DNA of 64,000 nt from Costus lasius. Taxonomy: Eukaryota > Streptophyta > Magnoliopsida > Zingiberales > Costaceae. The notes beneath the pieces were generated by a model that saw only the letters and a list, made by a program, of their open reading frames with translations, was not told the DNA's origin and searched no databases. A program made the position numbers and the translations under genes. Of the stretch, positions 23,479 through 36,298 are shown one piece after another; positions within the stretch are counted from its first letter, which is position 1, and each line of letters begins with the position of its first letter. The stretch covers positions 27,215,501 through 27,279,500 of the forward strand of contig CM050454.1 in the NCBI GenBank assembly GCA_027563935.2, read 5' to 3'.

Positions 23479-26096
23479 TGTAACGCCCCTCGATACTTAA
23501 CCCCGAATTTCACGCGGAAATCACACGAGGAACGTCACGAGAGAAAAACAAAAGAAAGCCAAGATCATACTACGAACAAAGCTAGGGAATAAAAGACCTG
23601 AAAACTTATACAAAAATCCGGCAGCATGTATACGTACATACCAGGTTCGGGGAAAGTTCCCATACATGTACATGCTGTACTGATTCATAACAACAAGTAA
23701 TTTCAACTTATAAATACTGAACATAAGCGAATCAGATCACAACTCCGTACTATACATATACGGAGGCAAAATCGCATACCACAGAACAGACTAAACATAA
23801 AATCTTATCAAAACGCTGAAAGTGCCACAAACGAAATCTTGTAACAAAATGGGCCTAAGCCCTCACATGTAACCAACATACATCGTTCATCATCCAAAGC
23901 AAAATACAACTGATACAGGCACGCAGGCCCCAGATAACGAAATCAAGACACAAGTATTCAAATACCAAAATTGTTTACAAGATCCATATCACAAAACCAA
24001 AGCTTCATCAAGCTACTCAGTATATCTCAAAGGTGCATAACGCCGTATCAATCACCGTCCCTCACCTGTAGATTTTAGAGGGGGTGAGCTAACAGCTCTG
24101 CAAGTGAGAACCTTATGAAACCCCTCCATTAATACATTCAAAAATAGCATGCAAGGTTTTTCAAAACATTTACCAAATGCGATTATCAAATATCAAATCA
24201 AATACAGATAAGAATACAGACTTACAAAATGATCCACATGGCGAAATCCAATCATAATACAACAAAACCGAAATAGAGTCATATGGCAAAACAGAACACA
24301 TACGTAGATGCACATCCCATCCTAACATATCCAAATCCAGAACAGAACGAAATGACCACAAAGGTCCGACCCTTCCCTCGTCAGGGCTCAGAGAATGCAT
24401 GCATGCCAAACAGTAGGGGAGAAATCAGGAGGTGGCCCCCGTCTAGCTAAGACGTGGCACACTGATCTCCATCTACCCACTCAGACAATGTGGTAAATCA
24501 AGAGGTGGCCCCCGCCAAGTCACGGCGTGGCACTTTGTTTCCCCACATTGGTCACACAGCAGTCAGAGAGTTCAAGAGGTGGCCCTCGCTTACCAGTAGC
24601 GTGGCACTTTGTTTCTCTTATGCTAAACTAATCATATCTGTGAAGGAAGATCAAGCGGTGGCCCCCGCCTGACTAGGGCGTGGCACTTTGCCCCACTTCA
24701 CAATATCTCCAGGGTCACACATAATGGATATGATTTACACCGCACACATATAGCAAAAGACTAATACCCGGATATCTAACTTATCGAATTCACCACTCAC
24801 AATTAATTAAACAGCATAGACAGGGTAGTCCTTAAGTTTCATGCAATTAGGTTAGGAAGATACCATGCTAAGTTCTCAACCAATGTTCCCACGCAGGTAT
24901 AATGTGTTAATCCTAGATTTCATGCAATTAGATTGTAACATCTACATTCTAGGTTATCAAACAGAACTTCCACCCAAGCAGATTAATTACAAGCATTGCA
25001 CACATTTATCATCACTTAATTTCAAGAGAACGATTACACATATAACTATGCATAGAAAATTCCTAAAATTAAGCAAAAATCATATTTAAGTACCATATGA
25101 ACTCAATTACATGAATAACATCTTTGCCCCAAAAGTTAACTGAACATTGACCAAAATACCCCTAGGGCAAATTTCGGCCAGCATGAATTAAGGCTCCAAA
25201 AATAGTATAAAATTCATGATAAATTCCCTTATACTTCTAATTTCATGAATCCTAAGTTTTCTCCAAAAGTTAGCATGAAATTTCATCAATTTAGGGCATG
25301 GGCGCATGTCATACTCTAGGGTTTTTCATGACTACATTATACAATCAAATTGAAGATCCAAATCATGATAATTCATCCTCCTAAGACATCTAGTCAAGTA
25401 AAGAACGAAAAGCCCTATGATTAGAGCCCCTAAATCTGATTTTCGAAACTTCAAATGGTGTTCATGGTTTCATGGTAAGGGAACATTCAAACCTACTCGT
25501 TTTTCCCATCATTAAGCAAGGAAACATGTCAAGGAAAGATCATAAACTTGGAATAGAGGTAACATAAGGTTTCCACTCGCCTTGGGAATGACTTGCAAGC
25601 CAACCGTGAGCAAGAGAGCCGCCGGAAACCTCCACACGCCGCCGCCGTCCACCACACCGGAAGGCCAAGCGCCGCCGCCGCCGGAAAGCTCACCGGAAGA
25701 GGAGCTGGGCGAAGGGGGAAGGCGCTGCCAAAGTCGTCCACGAGAGGGAGAAGGAGAATGTAAGGGGCGGCTAGGGTTAGACCAAATTTCGAAAGTAACT
25801 TAAGTGGAGCCAAATCACTTAAGTGAAATCTGAATTGTAATTGCATACTCACATAACACGTAGGCGCCCACATACATAACACAAAGACTGGGCTGGAACT
25901 CTGGTAGCCAGGACAACATGCACAGGAGAGGTCTCAGGTTCAAGACTCCTCCACAGCAACTTATTTTTGCCCTACAGAAGAATAACTTTCCCCTTAGCCA
26001 AAAATCCCACCATCAAGGTTAATAAATGCCTGATTATAGGTAATTAAAATGAGTCACATACCGAGGTTTAATACATCAAAATTCTCGGGTTTTACA
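23479..26096 (-). repeat. Gy3: solo LTR of a Ty3/gypsy element (2618 bp)
   Basis: It starts TGTAACGCCCC and ends TTTTACA on the plus strand, flanked on both sides by GTGTG (23474-23478, 26097-26101). No internal element sequence is present, so it arose by recombination between two LTRs after insertion. It resembles the Gy1 LTR in ends, in the GGTGGCCCCCG...CGTGGCAC modules and in an antisense tRNA T-arm-like GGTTCAAGACTCC (25937-25949). The orientation is inferred from this resemblance. A GC-rich stretch near 25600-25740 (CCGCCGCCG runs) makes short open frames that I do not regard as genes. Confidence 0.92.
24431..24690. repeat. Four diverged GGTGGCCCCCG...CGTGGCAC modules in Gy3
   Basis: GGTGGC starts at 24431, 24504, 24578 and 24657 (spacings 73, 74 and 79). 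Each module holds a 15-base inverted repeat at the same place: CGTCT/AGACG, CGCC/GGCG, CGCT/AGCG and CGCC/GGCG. The loops differ and the stems keep pairing. They are homologous to the 76-bp units in the Gy1 LTR. Confidence 0.85.
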
Positions 26097-27011
26097 GTGT
26101 GCCTTTGTGCTCTTGTCTAATCAAATACAATTTGATCTATCTAGACAAGTTTGACTCGCAGGTCAATTATACATTATAAATTAAGTACAAATGTGATTCG
26201 CAGATCACAAATTAATTTACAAGTTTAATTCCAGGCACGCAGGCCCCAGCACAGCACACATTAGGGCAACCCACATAAGATTAAATAAACAAACATCATG
26301 GCATCAATCAACATGTGATCCAATCATGAAATTAAATTTTTGAAAACCCCATGGCATCAATTTTAATTTCCTTATGTGCCCCTACAACCTTACAATGGTA
26401 CATTGATAGGGATCCACTCATCCATCTAATCAGATCCTCTGCCCTTGCATGCACCGAGTCCTAACTGACCCGTGTTGACCTAATGGTCAACCATGCATGC
26501 GCCAAGGGCTGAACAACTCTCATGAGTTCTGGCAAGCGGGTGTGACCCCGGGCCTAGCTCATGTGTGTTCACTGGTTGTCTCAACCAGACCTCGCTACAC
26601 GCCTAAGGTGCGATCGACCTATGGCCACCTCATGCTTGCGCACAGGTGCCATCTAGTCGATCCATCTAGGCTGTCAGATGGTATGATCAGACTATTGGAT
26701 CTAATCTAGAGGTGACTTCAACCCCATCAACCCATCTAAGGGTTTATTGTAGGTGCGGCTTAGATCTAATATGCAAGGCGCGCATGTCATTTAGGGTTTT
26801 TAAGAAAAACAACTACAACAACATGAAAGAAGCGCAATCATCATACATGCGCCATTCAACTAGCGCCAACACAACATAACTCTCATACATGCGCAACATG
26901 AACATACTATCCACTAGTATAATCGCATGAAGAGAAAACATAGATCTAAGCATCGAACATATATGGATCACAAAACATACATAGCAATCATATGAATCAT
27001 ATAAGATCCTA

Positions 27012-27023
27012 GCTCTGATACCA
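27012..27023 (-). promoter_or_regulatory. Primer binding site of C4
   Basis: The minus strand reads TGGTATCAGAGC (initiator tRNA-Met type), two bases inside the 5' LTR. It shows that 27026-28739 is the 5' LTR. Confidence 0.93.
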
Positions 27024-27025
27024 AT

Positions 27026-28739
27026 TGAAGGGTCCCCTTCAAGGGGGAGCGCAAGCGGATAAAACCCCTTTCAAGAGGGGGGCCGAAAACCCTAAACAAG
27101 GGGGCGCATGCATTTTGCTAGGGTTTCAAGAATTCAATCGCTTATGTGCTCATATGATCAACTATAATATTTCATTAGATCAAGAATGTGATCATACCAA
27201 TGCCATAGATCGGATGTCGGCTTGGAAGCAAAGTTCAAAGAGAACTTCTCCAAAGGAATCGCACACAAGAAGAAGAAGGCCTACACCTTGAACGTCCCTT
27301 GTGCTAGCAAGGCTCCAAAGTATCCCTTGTCGCGTGAAGGAGTTTTGGAGATCAAGCTTGGCGAGAGCAACCTTCCTCCTCTTCTCGTCCGAATGCTCTC
27401 ACCTCCAAGGATGAACGTTGAGAAGAGAGGATTGAAGTCGAGCGTTCAAAACGCTTTGGCGTTAAGGTGAAGTCGCCTTCAATACTTTCCATAAATGGAA
27501 GAGATGAAGCTATGCGCCCATTACCGAACCAAAACGCCTAACCCCTTGAACCAAGCGTTCACCCTTGTGAACCGGTTCAAGCCACTTCAATCCATTTCAA
27601 TTTGGTTCAAGAACCAAATTAAACCAGCCCAAGCCATGGTCTAGATCTCATTGAACCAATGGTTCAATATCTAACCGTTGATCTCATGATACTCTTGATC
27701 TCACCGATCTAGCATCAATACTCTCGATCGAAGCTTACCGATCTCAAGTCCCAATCAATCAAACATGATCAGACCAGATCTCACTTACAATCAGAGCCTC
27801 TATCCCTTTAAACTGAACCTAAACAATTCAGTCCACACGATCTGACTTAAGTAAGCCATATCATCAAATTGTGCGACCCTGAGGGTTTCCTTTAAATGTC
27901 GGTAACGATAACTTTTGTTATCACGATCAGTGAGGGGTATCTAGCAACACATCACTGTCTCCCGATATAAAGGAAAGAGTCTTCCAAGACTTCACCCAAA
28001 CCACAGCACAAGTGTGAATCAACTTCACTAGGCATACATGTGTCCTTTGCCACTGGATGTTCTTATTGGACAAGCGGGTCAAGCTTGTAACTCCAATACG
28101 ATGAGCATGATTAGATCAGATGAACATAGTCATCTGGGTATGGCCATACACTATCTCAATCATCTCATATAGGGGGGCCCTTTAGAACATCACACTCCTT
28201 AAACAAGGAGACGGCAATCCTATGTCTATCACTAGTGCCCTAACCTGATTCAAGCTCACCATCCAAGATAGTCTATAATCATTATGTTTCAAATGATATT
28301 GAACTACATCAAGACAATGACAATCATCATTTAGAAACACAAGTGATCTCAAGTCAGAGGACATGTGCCACATGGTGCTTACAAGGATCATTCACATTGT
28401 GACAAGCAATTGAATATCCTAGTAGGGTCTGTCCAGTACATCCAATGTACCCATGAGTCTACATCTTATTCCATGCTCGAAGCATCCTATAAGATTAGAA
28501 CACATATTAGTCTCAATCATATCAAGGCTGTCTCATGTTCACCAAGATATCTCGACTAAGGACATATGCATGTCAGCCTAGCTGAACAGCTTTGAGACAT
28601 TATTCAGAAGTACACTTATTACAGCAGACAAGGTAGCAACCTGAATAATAACCATGCCTTTATAAACATAAGAGTTTATTACATGATACTTATACAATCC
28701 CAAGGCCTCAAACATTAGCCTTAAGGGCATACCCCAACA
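27026..28739 (-). repeat. 5' LTR of C4 (1714 bp)
   Basis: Same length and ends as 16981-18694. About six substitutions between the two by eye (for example AATGCC against AACGCC near 17491/27536, and ACCTCAAG against ACATCAAG). It is followed by the target duplication ATAGC and the remainder of the C3 LTR. Confidence 0.95.
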
Positions 28740-28744
28740 ATAGC

Positions 28745-28915
28745 ATGTCAGCCTAGCTGAACAGCTTTGAGACATTATTCAGAAGTACACTTATTACAGC
28801 AGACAAGGCAACAAACTGAATAACAACCATTGCCTTTATAAACATAAAAGTTTATTACATGATACTGATACAATCCCAAGGCCTCAAACATTAGCCTTAA
28901 GGGCATACCCCAACA
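28745..28915 (-). repeat. 3' LTR of C3, second part
   Basis: It resumes exactly where the C3 LTR was cut at 16980 and ends CCCCAACA. The 171 bases match the corresponding part of the 5' LTR (36127-36298) with no difference seen. The reversed polypurine tract ATCTCCCCCTT follows. Confidence 0.93.
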
Positions 28916-28935
28916 ATCTCCCCCTTGCACTTAAT

Positions 28936-31900
28936 ATAATGGTTGAGAAATCTCAAACCCATATTATTACAGTGCTTCTCATGCTTCTGCTATGCTAGAG
29001 GCTTGGTAAGCGGGTCAGCCAGATTGTCATCTGTATGTACCTTGCAGATTTTGATCTCGCCACAATCAATGATCTCCCGGATCAAGTGAAACCGTCTCTG
29101 TATGTGCTTGGACTTCTGGTGCGACCGTGGTTCCTTTGCTTGTGCAATTGCTCCAGTGTTATCACAGAAGATAACCAAAGGATCTGCACTCGAAGGAACA
29201 ACACCAAGTTCCTGAATGAACTTACGAATCCACACTGCCTCCTTGGATGCTTCCGAGGCTGCAACATACTCGGCTTCTGTTGTGGAATCAGCAACAGTAG
29301 ACTGTTTGAAACTCTTCCACACCACTGCTCCTCCATTCAAGCTAAATACATAGCCTGATTGTGATCGGAAATCATCCTGGTCAGACTAGAACGAAGCGTC
29401 AGTATATCCTTCAATACTGAGTTGTTCCTGACCACCATACATCAAGAACATATCTTTGGTCCTCCGCAAATATTTCAAAATGTTCTTGACTGCAATCCAG
29501 TGTGCCTGACCTGGATTACTTTGGAATCGACTGGTCACGCTTAACCCGTAAGCGATGTCTGGGCGAGTACACAACATCGCATACATAATGGACCCAATAG
29601 CCGAAGCATAAGGCGTATTGTCCATTTCATCTTTCTCAGTCTGTGTTTGTGGACACTGACTCTTCGAAAGATTCAGACCATGTCTGACTGGAAGATATCC
29701 CCTTTTAGAATTCTCTAAATGAAATCTTTCCAGGACTTTATCGATGTAAGTACTCTGGCACAGCCCGAGAAGCCTCTTAGATCTATCTCTGTAGATCTTC
29801 ACACCTAACACATAGGCTGCTTCTCCTAGATCTTTCATCTGAAAACATTTTCCTAACCATGCTTTAACAGCATGCAGTTCAGGAATATCGTTTCCAATGA
29901 TTAAGATGTCATCGACGTAGAGGACTAGGAAAGTAATCACGCTTCCACTAAACCTCTTATATACACACGGGTCATCTTCGTTCTTGATGAAACCAAACTT
30001 AGAGATTGATTCATCAAAACGAATATTCCAGCTTCTAGATGCTTGTTTCAGTCCATAAATGGACTTCTTTAACTTGCATATTTTATGACGATCTGATGGA
30101 TTAGTGAAATCTTCTGGTTGTGTCATATACACATCCTCATCCAGATTTCCATTAAGGAAAGCCGTCTTCACATCCATCTGCCAGATCTCATAATCGTAAT
30201 ATGCAGCTATCGCGAAAAGAATCCGAATAGACTTAAACATGGCTACAGGTGAGAAAGTTTCATCATAATCTATCCCGTAGATTTGTTTGAAACCTTTCAC
30301 AACTAGCCTACCTTTATAGGTAACTACGTTACCATCCATGTCAATCTTCTTCTTGAAGATCCATTTACAGCCTATAGGGATTACTCCCAGAGGCGGATCA
30401 ACCAAATCCCAGACTTGGTTATCTGACATGGAGTCCATCTCGGCTCGCATAGCTTCAAGCCATCTAGCTGACTCCGGTCCACTGACCGCATCCGCATAAG
30501 TGAGGGGTTCATCATTATCAATGATGTAGACTCCGTCATAGCGCTCAAGCTGTTGACGGATCCTTCCCGATCTTTGCGGTTCCCGTGATATCTGAGCCTC
30601 AGGTTGTTCAATAACCTGTTCTACCGGCTCAGGCTCATCCAACTCTGCTTGAGCACTTTGTCCTTCTTCTGGATTCTCATCCAGTTTTATTTCTCTCCCA
30701 CTGGCCTCTTGCAGAAGAAATTCCTTCTCAAGAAAAATAGCCGTCCGAGCAACAAACACCTTGTTCTCTTTGGGATCGTAGAAATAATAACCCTTAGTTT
30801 CCTTAGGGTAACCGACAAAGATACATTTGTCAGATCTGCTCTCTAGTTTCCCAGAGGCGAGCTTTTTGACATAAGCCTCGCAACCCCAGATCTTAATAAA
30901 TGTCAAGCTAGGCTGTTTCCCATACCATAACTCATATGGCGTCTTTGAAACTGCCTTGGATGGCACTCGGTTTAGTACCTTTGCAGCTGTTTCCAGTGCA
31001 AATCCCCAAAAGGAGTAAGGTAGAGTAGCCTGACTCATCATAGAACGAACCATATCAAGTAACGTTCTATTTCTCCTCTCGGACACACCATTCCACTGCG
31101 GTGTTCCTGGCGGAGTTAGCTGTGAGATAATCCCACACTCTTTTAGATAGTCAGTAAACGCATGACTCAAGTATTCTCCACCTCGATCAGAACGAAGTGC
31201 CTTGATATTTCAGCCTAGCTGATTCTGTACTTCATTTTTGAACTCTTTGAACTTGTCAAAAGATTCACTTTTATGTCTCATTAAATAGACATATCCATAT
31301 CTACTGAAATCATCAATAAAGGTAATGAAGTACTGATAGCCACCTCTGGCATGTTTACTAAATGGCCCACACACATCGCTGTGTATTAGGTCAAGTAAAC
31401 CTGAAGCCCTTTGACCTTTGTGAGGAAAAGGTGACTTCATCATTTTACCCATCAAACAAGCTTTGCATGTATCAATCTCCTCATAGGAGAATGATCCCAG
31501 CAGTCCATGATCATGCAACCGCTTAATGCGCTTCTTGTTAATATGGCCTAAACAACTATGCCATAACAAGGTGCTGTCATCAGCATACTTGGCTTTCTTA
31601 TTATCAATGTTTTGTATAGAATTTTCCATGTCCAACATGAATAACCCATTGTTAATTGAACCAGTAGCATAAACAATATTATCAAGAGAAAGTACACACT
31701 TTGAAATATTGCATTCAAAGGCAAATCCTTTCCTGACAAGAGCAGGAATAGAGATAATATTTTTAGTAATACTGGGAACAAAGTAACAACTGTTTAGTTC
31801 TAATACAATGCTAGATGGTAATGAGATGAAATAGTCTCCTACAGCAACAGCAGCAACCCGTGCCCCATTTCCAACGCGTAGGTCCACCTCATGCTGTCCC

Positions 31901-32820
31901 ACCTGTCTTCTTCTCTTGAGTTCCTGCACATTTGAACAAATGTGAACTCCACATGCAGTGTCCAACACCCATGATATAGAAGAAGATGAAACCATGACTT
32001 CCGTCACGTAAATACCTGAGCCAGAAGCAATGCTTCCCCTCTTATCTCCTTGGAGCGCTTTACAGTCCTTTTTCCAGTGACCCAGCTGGCCACAGTGGAA
32101 ACATCTGTATTCCTTTGACCGCTTGACCTTTTGCTTCAGAGCCTTGCTGTAGCTCTTGACAGGGGCCTTGCCCTTCTTCCCCTTCTTCTTGTTCCTAGAA
32201 GGAACCATTAAGACAGAGGTTGAAGGCTTTCCCTTCAGAGTCTCCTCAGTAGTCAAGAGCATATTCAGCAGCTCTGCCGGAGTACAATCGATTTTGTTCA
32301 TATTAAAGTTAATAATGAACGCATCGAAAGAGGGCGGGAGAGACTGCAGAATAATGTCTACAGCAAGCTCCTGATTGATGGTATGCCCCAGTTTTTCTAG
32401 AGCCTCCTTGTGCCCAATCATCTTGAGCACGTGAGCTCCCACTGGGCTTCCTTCAGCCAGTTTGCTCTGAAAGAAAAGCTTTGTCAGATTATAGCGTTCT
32501 GTCCTCGCCTGTGCAGCATACAGCATCTTGAGGTTCGCTATAATTTCTATAGCCGACATATCCTCATGCTGACGCTGCAGCGGTGGCGTCATAGACGCTA
32601 GCATCAGGCAAGCGACATCAATGCTATCATTGACGTGCTTTTCATAGGCTTCACGAACCGCCCTTGCGGCGTTCGCAGCGGGTTGAGGCGGTATAGCCGT
32701 CTCGAGGACATACAGTTTCCTCTCTGCCTTAAGAACGATCTTAAGGTGTCCGAACCAGTCTGAGAAGTTTGGCCCAGCAAACTTCTCCCTTTCCAGTAGG
32801 GATCGCACATTGAAGCTCAT
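28936..32820 (-). pseudogene. C3 copia Gag-Pol polyprotein with three nonsense codons and a lost stop
   Basis: Gag starts at 32820 (MSFNVRSLL). The three stops are CGA to TGA at 31210-31212 (in integrase, after QNQLG), CAG to TAG at 29386-29388 (in RNase H, after YTDASF) and CAG to TAG at 28990-28992 (after LTKPLA). The normal terminal TAG is TAT at 28936-28938, so without the earlier stops the frame would run into the LTR. Gag, zinc knuckle, protease (VLDTACGVHIC), the integrase residues and RT (YVDD) are otherwise intact. No frameshift was seen: 3885 bases, 1295 codons. This copy could still supply Gag and protease up to the first stop. Confidence 0.94.
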
Positions 32821-34582
32821 GGTGTTCGTTGCTGCAGGAATCTACAACAATGCAAGAACAGCAAGGTCAGTATCAATGTTTAGAATCAATCCAGGACTTA
32901 AGAAAGATTCTTTTCTCACTATTTTATCTGACTGAAAAATCCATTAAAACAGTCCGAAAGAGTAACACTCTTTTAGTGAGATGGGATCCAGATTTCATAC
33001 TTGGTCTCCGCGTCCCGCTCAGGCGAGATAAGATGCACAGAGAATACAAGTACTAATTTCTGGTAGGCAGTCCCTGCCAATCGCCAACCCGTGCGATTCC
33101 CCTTCATCTGGGCAATCCAGCAGACTGTGCCAACTGAGTTGGTACAACACAATCTCTGACCCCACAGATGGCTGCCTCCATGTGCTACCATATGCGCCAC
33201 ATATGTAGCCTACATGGTCAAGCTGACCCGACCTACTCCCTGGACCACCACGTGCTATGCTGAGCAACGAGAAGCGATAAATCCCTTCTCTGTAACACGC
33301 AGGTGAAATCCCGCACCGTCTGAAGATAGATGGACGTGCCCACTGAGTGGGTACAACACGGCTCCAACGATAATCAGAACAGTGAGGTTTCGCGTCAGAA
33401 GGCTTACGAGCTTGATATTGATGCGTTGGATTTTAACGGTCTTTTATCTTCTTACTATCAGGCAAATCCTATGGCTATAGCAGAAGATAAACTCATGCAA
33501 TTCTAATTATAAAAGCAATAAATAGAAAGCATGCTGATCTTATATGGTAAAAGCCCATGAACCCTAAGTAAGACCTTAAGTTATCTTAACTCTTCACTTG
33601 CTTCTTGGGTCTTTTGCATCTCATCTGGTCCAACCCAGGGCCCTAGCGCTCAATGCAGCTCAGGTGCGCCCACCAGCTGAATGGGCCTCTGCAATGTGTG
33701 CTTTTGAGCTCTTGTCTAATCAAAATACATTTTGATCTATCTAGACAAGCTTGACTCGCAGGTCAATTATACAATAAATTAATTAAAAATGTGATTCGCA
33801 GATCACAATACAAATTAATTTACCAGTTTAATTCCAGGCTCGCAGGCCCCAGCACAGCACACATTAAATTGGGCATCCCACATAAGATTAAATAAACAAG
33901 CATATGGCATCAATCAATCATCATGTGATCCCTTACAAAGAAAATAAAATTTTGAAAACCCCATAGGCATCAATTTTAATTTCCTTATGTGCCCTACAAC
34001 CTTACAACGGTCCATTGATAGGGATCCACTCAACAATCTAGTTAGATCCATGCCCTTGCATGCACCAAGTCCTAACTGACTCGAGTTGACCTAATGGTCA
34101 ACCATGCATGCGCCAAGGGCTGACCAACCAACATGAGTTCTGGCAAGCGGGTGTGACCCCGGGCCTAACTCATGTGTGTTCACTGGTTGTCTCAACCAGA
34201 CCTCGCTACACGCCTGTGATGCAATCGACCTATAGCCACCTTGTGCTTGCGCACAGGTGCCATCTGGTCGATCCATCTAGGCTGTCAGATGGTCTGATCA
34301 GACTATTGGATCTAACCTAGAGGGTGACTTCAACCCCATCAACCCGTCTAAGGGTTTATAGTAAGCGCATATAGATCTAATTGTTTGCGCGCAAGTAAAC
34401 AAGTTTTTAATGAAATACCATTCAACAAACTAAACATGCGCCAACAAGATCATGCAAAAACATGAACAAAACACATGCGCCAACACCTAAAACCTAGCAT
34501 GTAGATTCGCATGTGAAAAAGATCTATACTAGAGCGCAAACAAGGGTCACAAAGCAATCATATAACCATACATACAACCGCA
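32821..34582 (-). other. C3 leader (about 1.76 kb)
   Basis: Noncoding region between gag and the primer site. It has palindromes CCAACTGAGTTGG (33130-33142) and CCCACTGAGTGGG (33339-33351) and the hairpin run at 33711-33848 (long hairpin 33711-33749, then TTGAC/GTCAA, GTGAT/ATCAC and GGC/GCC with TCGCAG loops on the plus strand). A short sense open frame lies at 33267-33019. Nothing else was recognised. Confidence 0.82.
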
Positions 34583-34594
34583 GCTCTGATACCA
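34583..34594 (-). promoter_or_regulatory. Primer binding site of C3
   Basis: The minus strand reads TGGTATCAGAGC, two bases from the LTR edge at 34597; initiator tRNA-Met type. Confidence 0.93.
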
Positions 34595-34596
34595 AT

Positions 34597-36298
34597 TGAA
34601 GAAACCCCTTTCGAGAGGGGGGCGAGAACCCTAAACATGCATAACCGAAACCTTTGCATGGCGGAAATTAGGGATTCAAGAATCGCATGTATGATATATA
34701 ATCAACTAGATGAAAGGTTGCTAAAATCAACAAAGGGTCATACCGATGCCATAGTTTAGATGATGCCTTGGAAGCAAAGACTCGATTGCTTCTTCTCCAA
34801 AGGAATCGCAAACAAGAGGAAGAAGGCCTACACTTCGATCGCTCCTTGTGCTAGCAAGGCACCAAAGTGTCTTTGATTGCTTGTCGGGGTGATGAAAGAC
34901 TTGCTCGGCTTTCTCCACTAGACTTCGGCGTGAGTTCTCTTCTCAACACCCGAGAGTCCGCGAGAGGAAGAAGCGAGACAACGATCCACCCGAAGTGGAG
35001 ACGTTCAGCCAAAACGTGGAGACGTTTTTACACTTGAAAAACCGACTTTCCAATTATAGAAAGTCTTTAATTCCAAAACGTTTTGCGTTGAACTATTCGA
35101 AACTCACTTATTCACATTGAACCAAGCGCTCAATCATGAGCCGGTTCAAGGTCTTTGGTTCAATGACCAAACCGAATTAGCCCAAGCATTAAGTCAAGAT
35201 CGAATTAAACCCTAAGGTCCTAGATCTGACCATTCATCTTCTGATGCTCCTGATCTGATCGATCTAGCATCAACACTCTCGATCGAAGCTTACCGATCTC
35301 AAGCCCTAATCAATCAAACATGATCAGACTAGATCTCACTTACAATCAGAGTTTAAATCCCTTTAAACTGAACCGAAACAATTCAGTCCACACGATCTGA
35401 CTTAAGTAAGCCATATCATCAAATTGTGCGACCCTGAGGGTTTCCTTTAAATGTCGGTAACGATAACTTACGTTATCACGATCAGTGAGGGGTATCTAGC
35501 AACACATCACTGTCTCCCGATATAAAGGAAAGAGTCTTCCAAGACTACACCCAAACCACAGCTCAAGAGTGAATCCATTTCACTAGGCATGCATGTGTCC
35601 TTTGCCACTGGATGTTCTTATTGGACAAGCGTGTCAAGCCTGTAACTCCAATATGATGAGCATGATTAGATCAGATGAACACAGTCACCTGGGTATGGCC
35701 ATACACTTTCTCAATCATCTCATCCAGGGGGGGCCCCATTAGAACATCACACTCCTTAAACAAGGAGACGGCAATCCTTTATCTATCACTAGTGCCCTAA
35801 CCTGACTCAAGCTCACCATCCAAGATAGTCTATAATCATTATGTTTCAAATGATATTAAACCACCTCAAAACAATGACAATCATCATTTAGAAACACAAG
35901 TGATCTCAAGTCAAAGGACATGTGCCACTTGATGCAAACAAGGATTATTCACATTGTGACAAGCAATTGAATATCCTAGTAGGGTCTGTCCAGTACATCC
36001 AATGTACCCATGAGTCTACATCTTATTCCATGCTCGAAGCATCCTATAAGATTAGAACACATATTAGTCTTAACCATATCAAGGCTGTCTCATGTTCACC
36101 AAGATATTTCGACTAAGGACATATAGCATGTCAGCCTAGCTGAACAGCTTTGAGACATTATTCAGAAGTACACTTATTACAGCAGACAAGGCAACAAACT
36201 GAATAACAACCATTGCCTTTATAAACATAAAAGTTTATTACATGATACTGATACAATCCCAAGGCCTCAAACATTAGCCTTAAGGGCATACCCCAACA
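34597..36298 (-). repeat. 5' LTR of C3 (1702 bp)
   Basis: Plus strand TGAAGAAACCCC to CCCCAACA, followed by AGGAG and Gy2 integrase sequence. About nine differences (including one G-run length change) from the split 3' LTR. Confidence 0.94.

Larger units (their letters stand above)
22601..27011 (-). other. C4 leader (about 1.8 kb of its own, split by the Gy3 solo LTR)
   Basis: Region between the gag ATG and the primer site; 23479-26096 is Gy3. The leader carries palindromes CCAACTGAGTTGG (22910-22922) and CCCACTGAGTGGG (23119-23131). The hairpin run lies at 26112-26245: GGC/GCC around 26234-26245, TGTGAT/ATCACA at 26192-26209, TTGAC/GTCAA at 26151-26166 and the long hairpin at 26112-26149. 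A short open frame on the element's sense strand at 23047-22799 (82 codons) recurs in C3, C5 and C7. I see no host gene. Confidence 0.8.
16981..28739 (-). mobile_element. C4: copia element with both LTRs, one frameshift, and a gypsy solo LTR in its leader
   Basis: Parts: 3' LTR 16981-18694, polyprotein 18715-22600, leader 22601-27011 (holding Gy3), primer site 27012-27023, 5' LTR 27026-28739. The target duplication ATAGC is at 16976-16980 and 28740-28744, within the C3 3' LTR. Both LTRs are 1714 bp and differ at about six sites by eye, so this is a recent insertion. The only coding lesion seen is a single-base insertion in an A run near 20787-20791. Confidence 0.95.
15451..36298 (-). mobile_element. 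C3: copia element with both LTRs, its 3' LTR split by C4
   Basis: Complete in outline: 3' LTR (15451-16980 plus 28745-28915), polypurine tract, polyprotein (28936-32820), leader, primer site (34583-34594) and 5' LTR (34597-36298). AGGAG flanks it on both sides (15446-15450, 36299-36303). It lies in the Gy2 integrase in the same orientation. By eye the LTRs differ at about nine sites in 1.7 kb, so it is older than C4, which interrupts it. The polyprotein has three nonsense changes and a lost terminal stop. Confidence 0.94.

Noticed and set aside
25582..25882. GC-rich open frames on both strands in Gy3 (CCGCCGCCG runs)
   Set aside because: They lie inside a solo LTR bounded by a target duplication, are low in complexity and show no domain.
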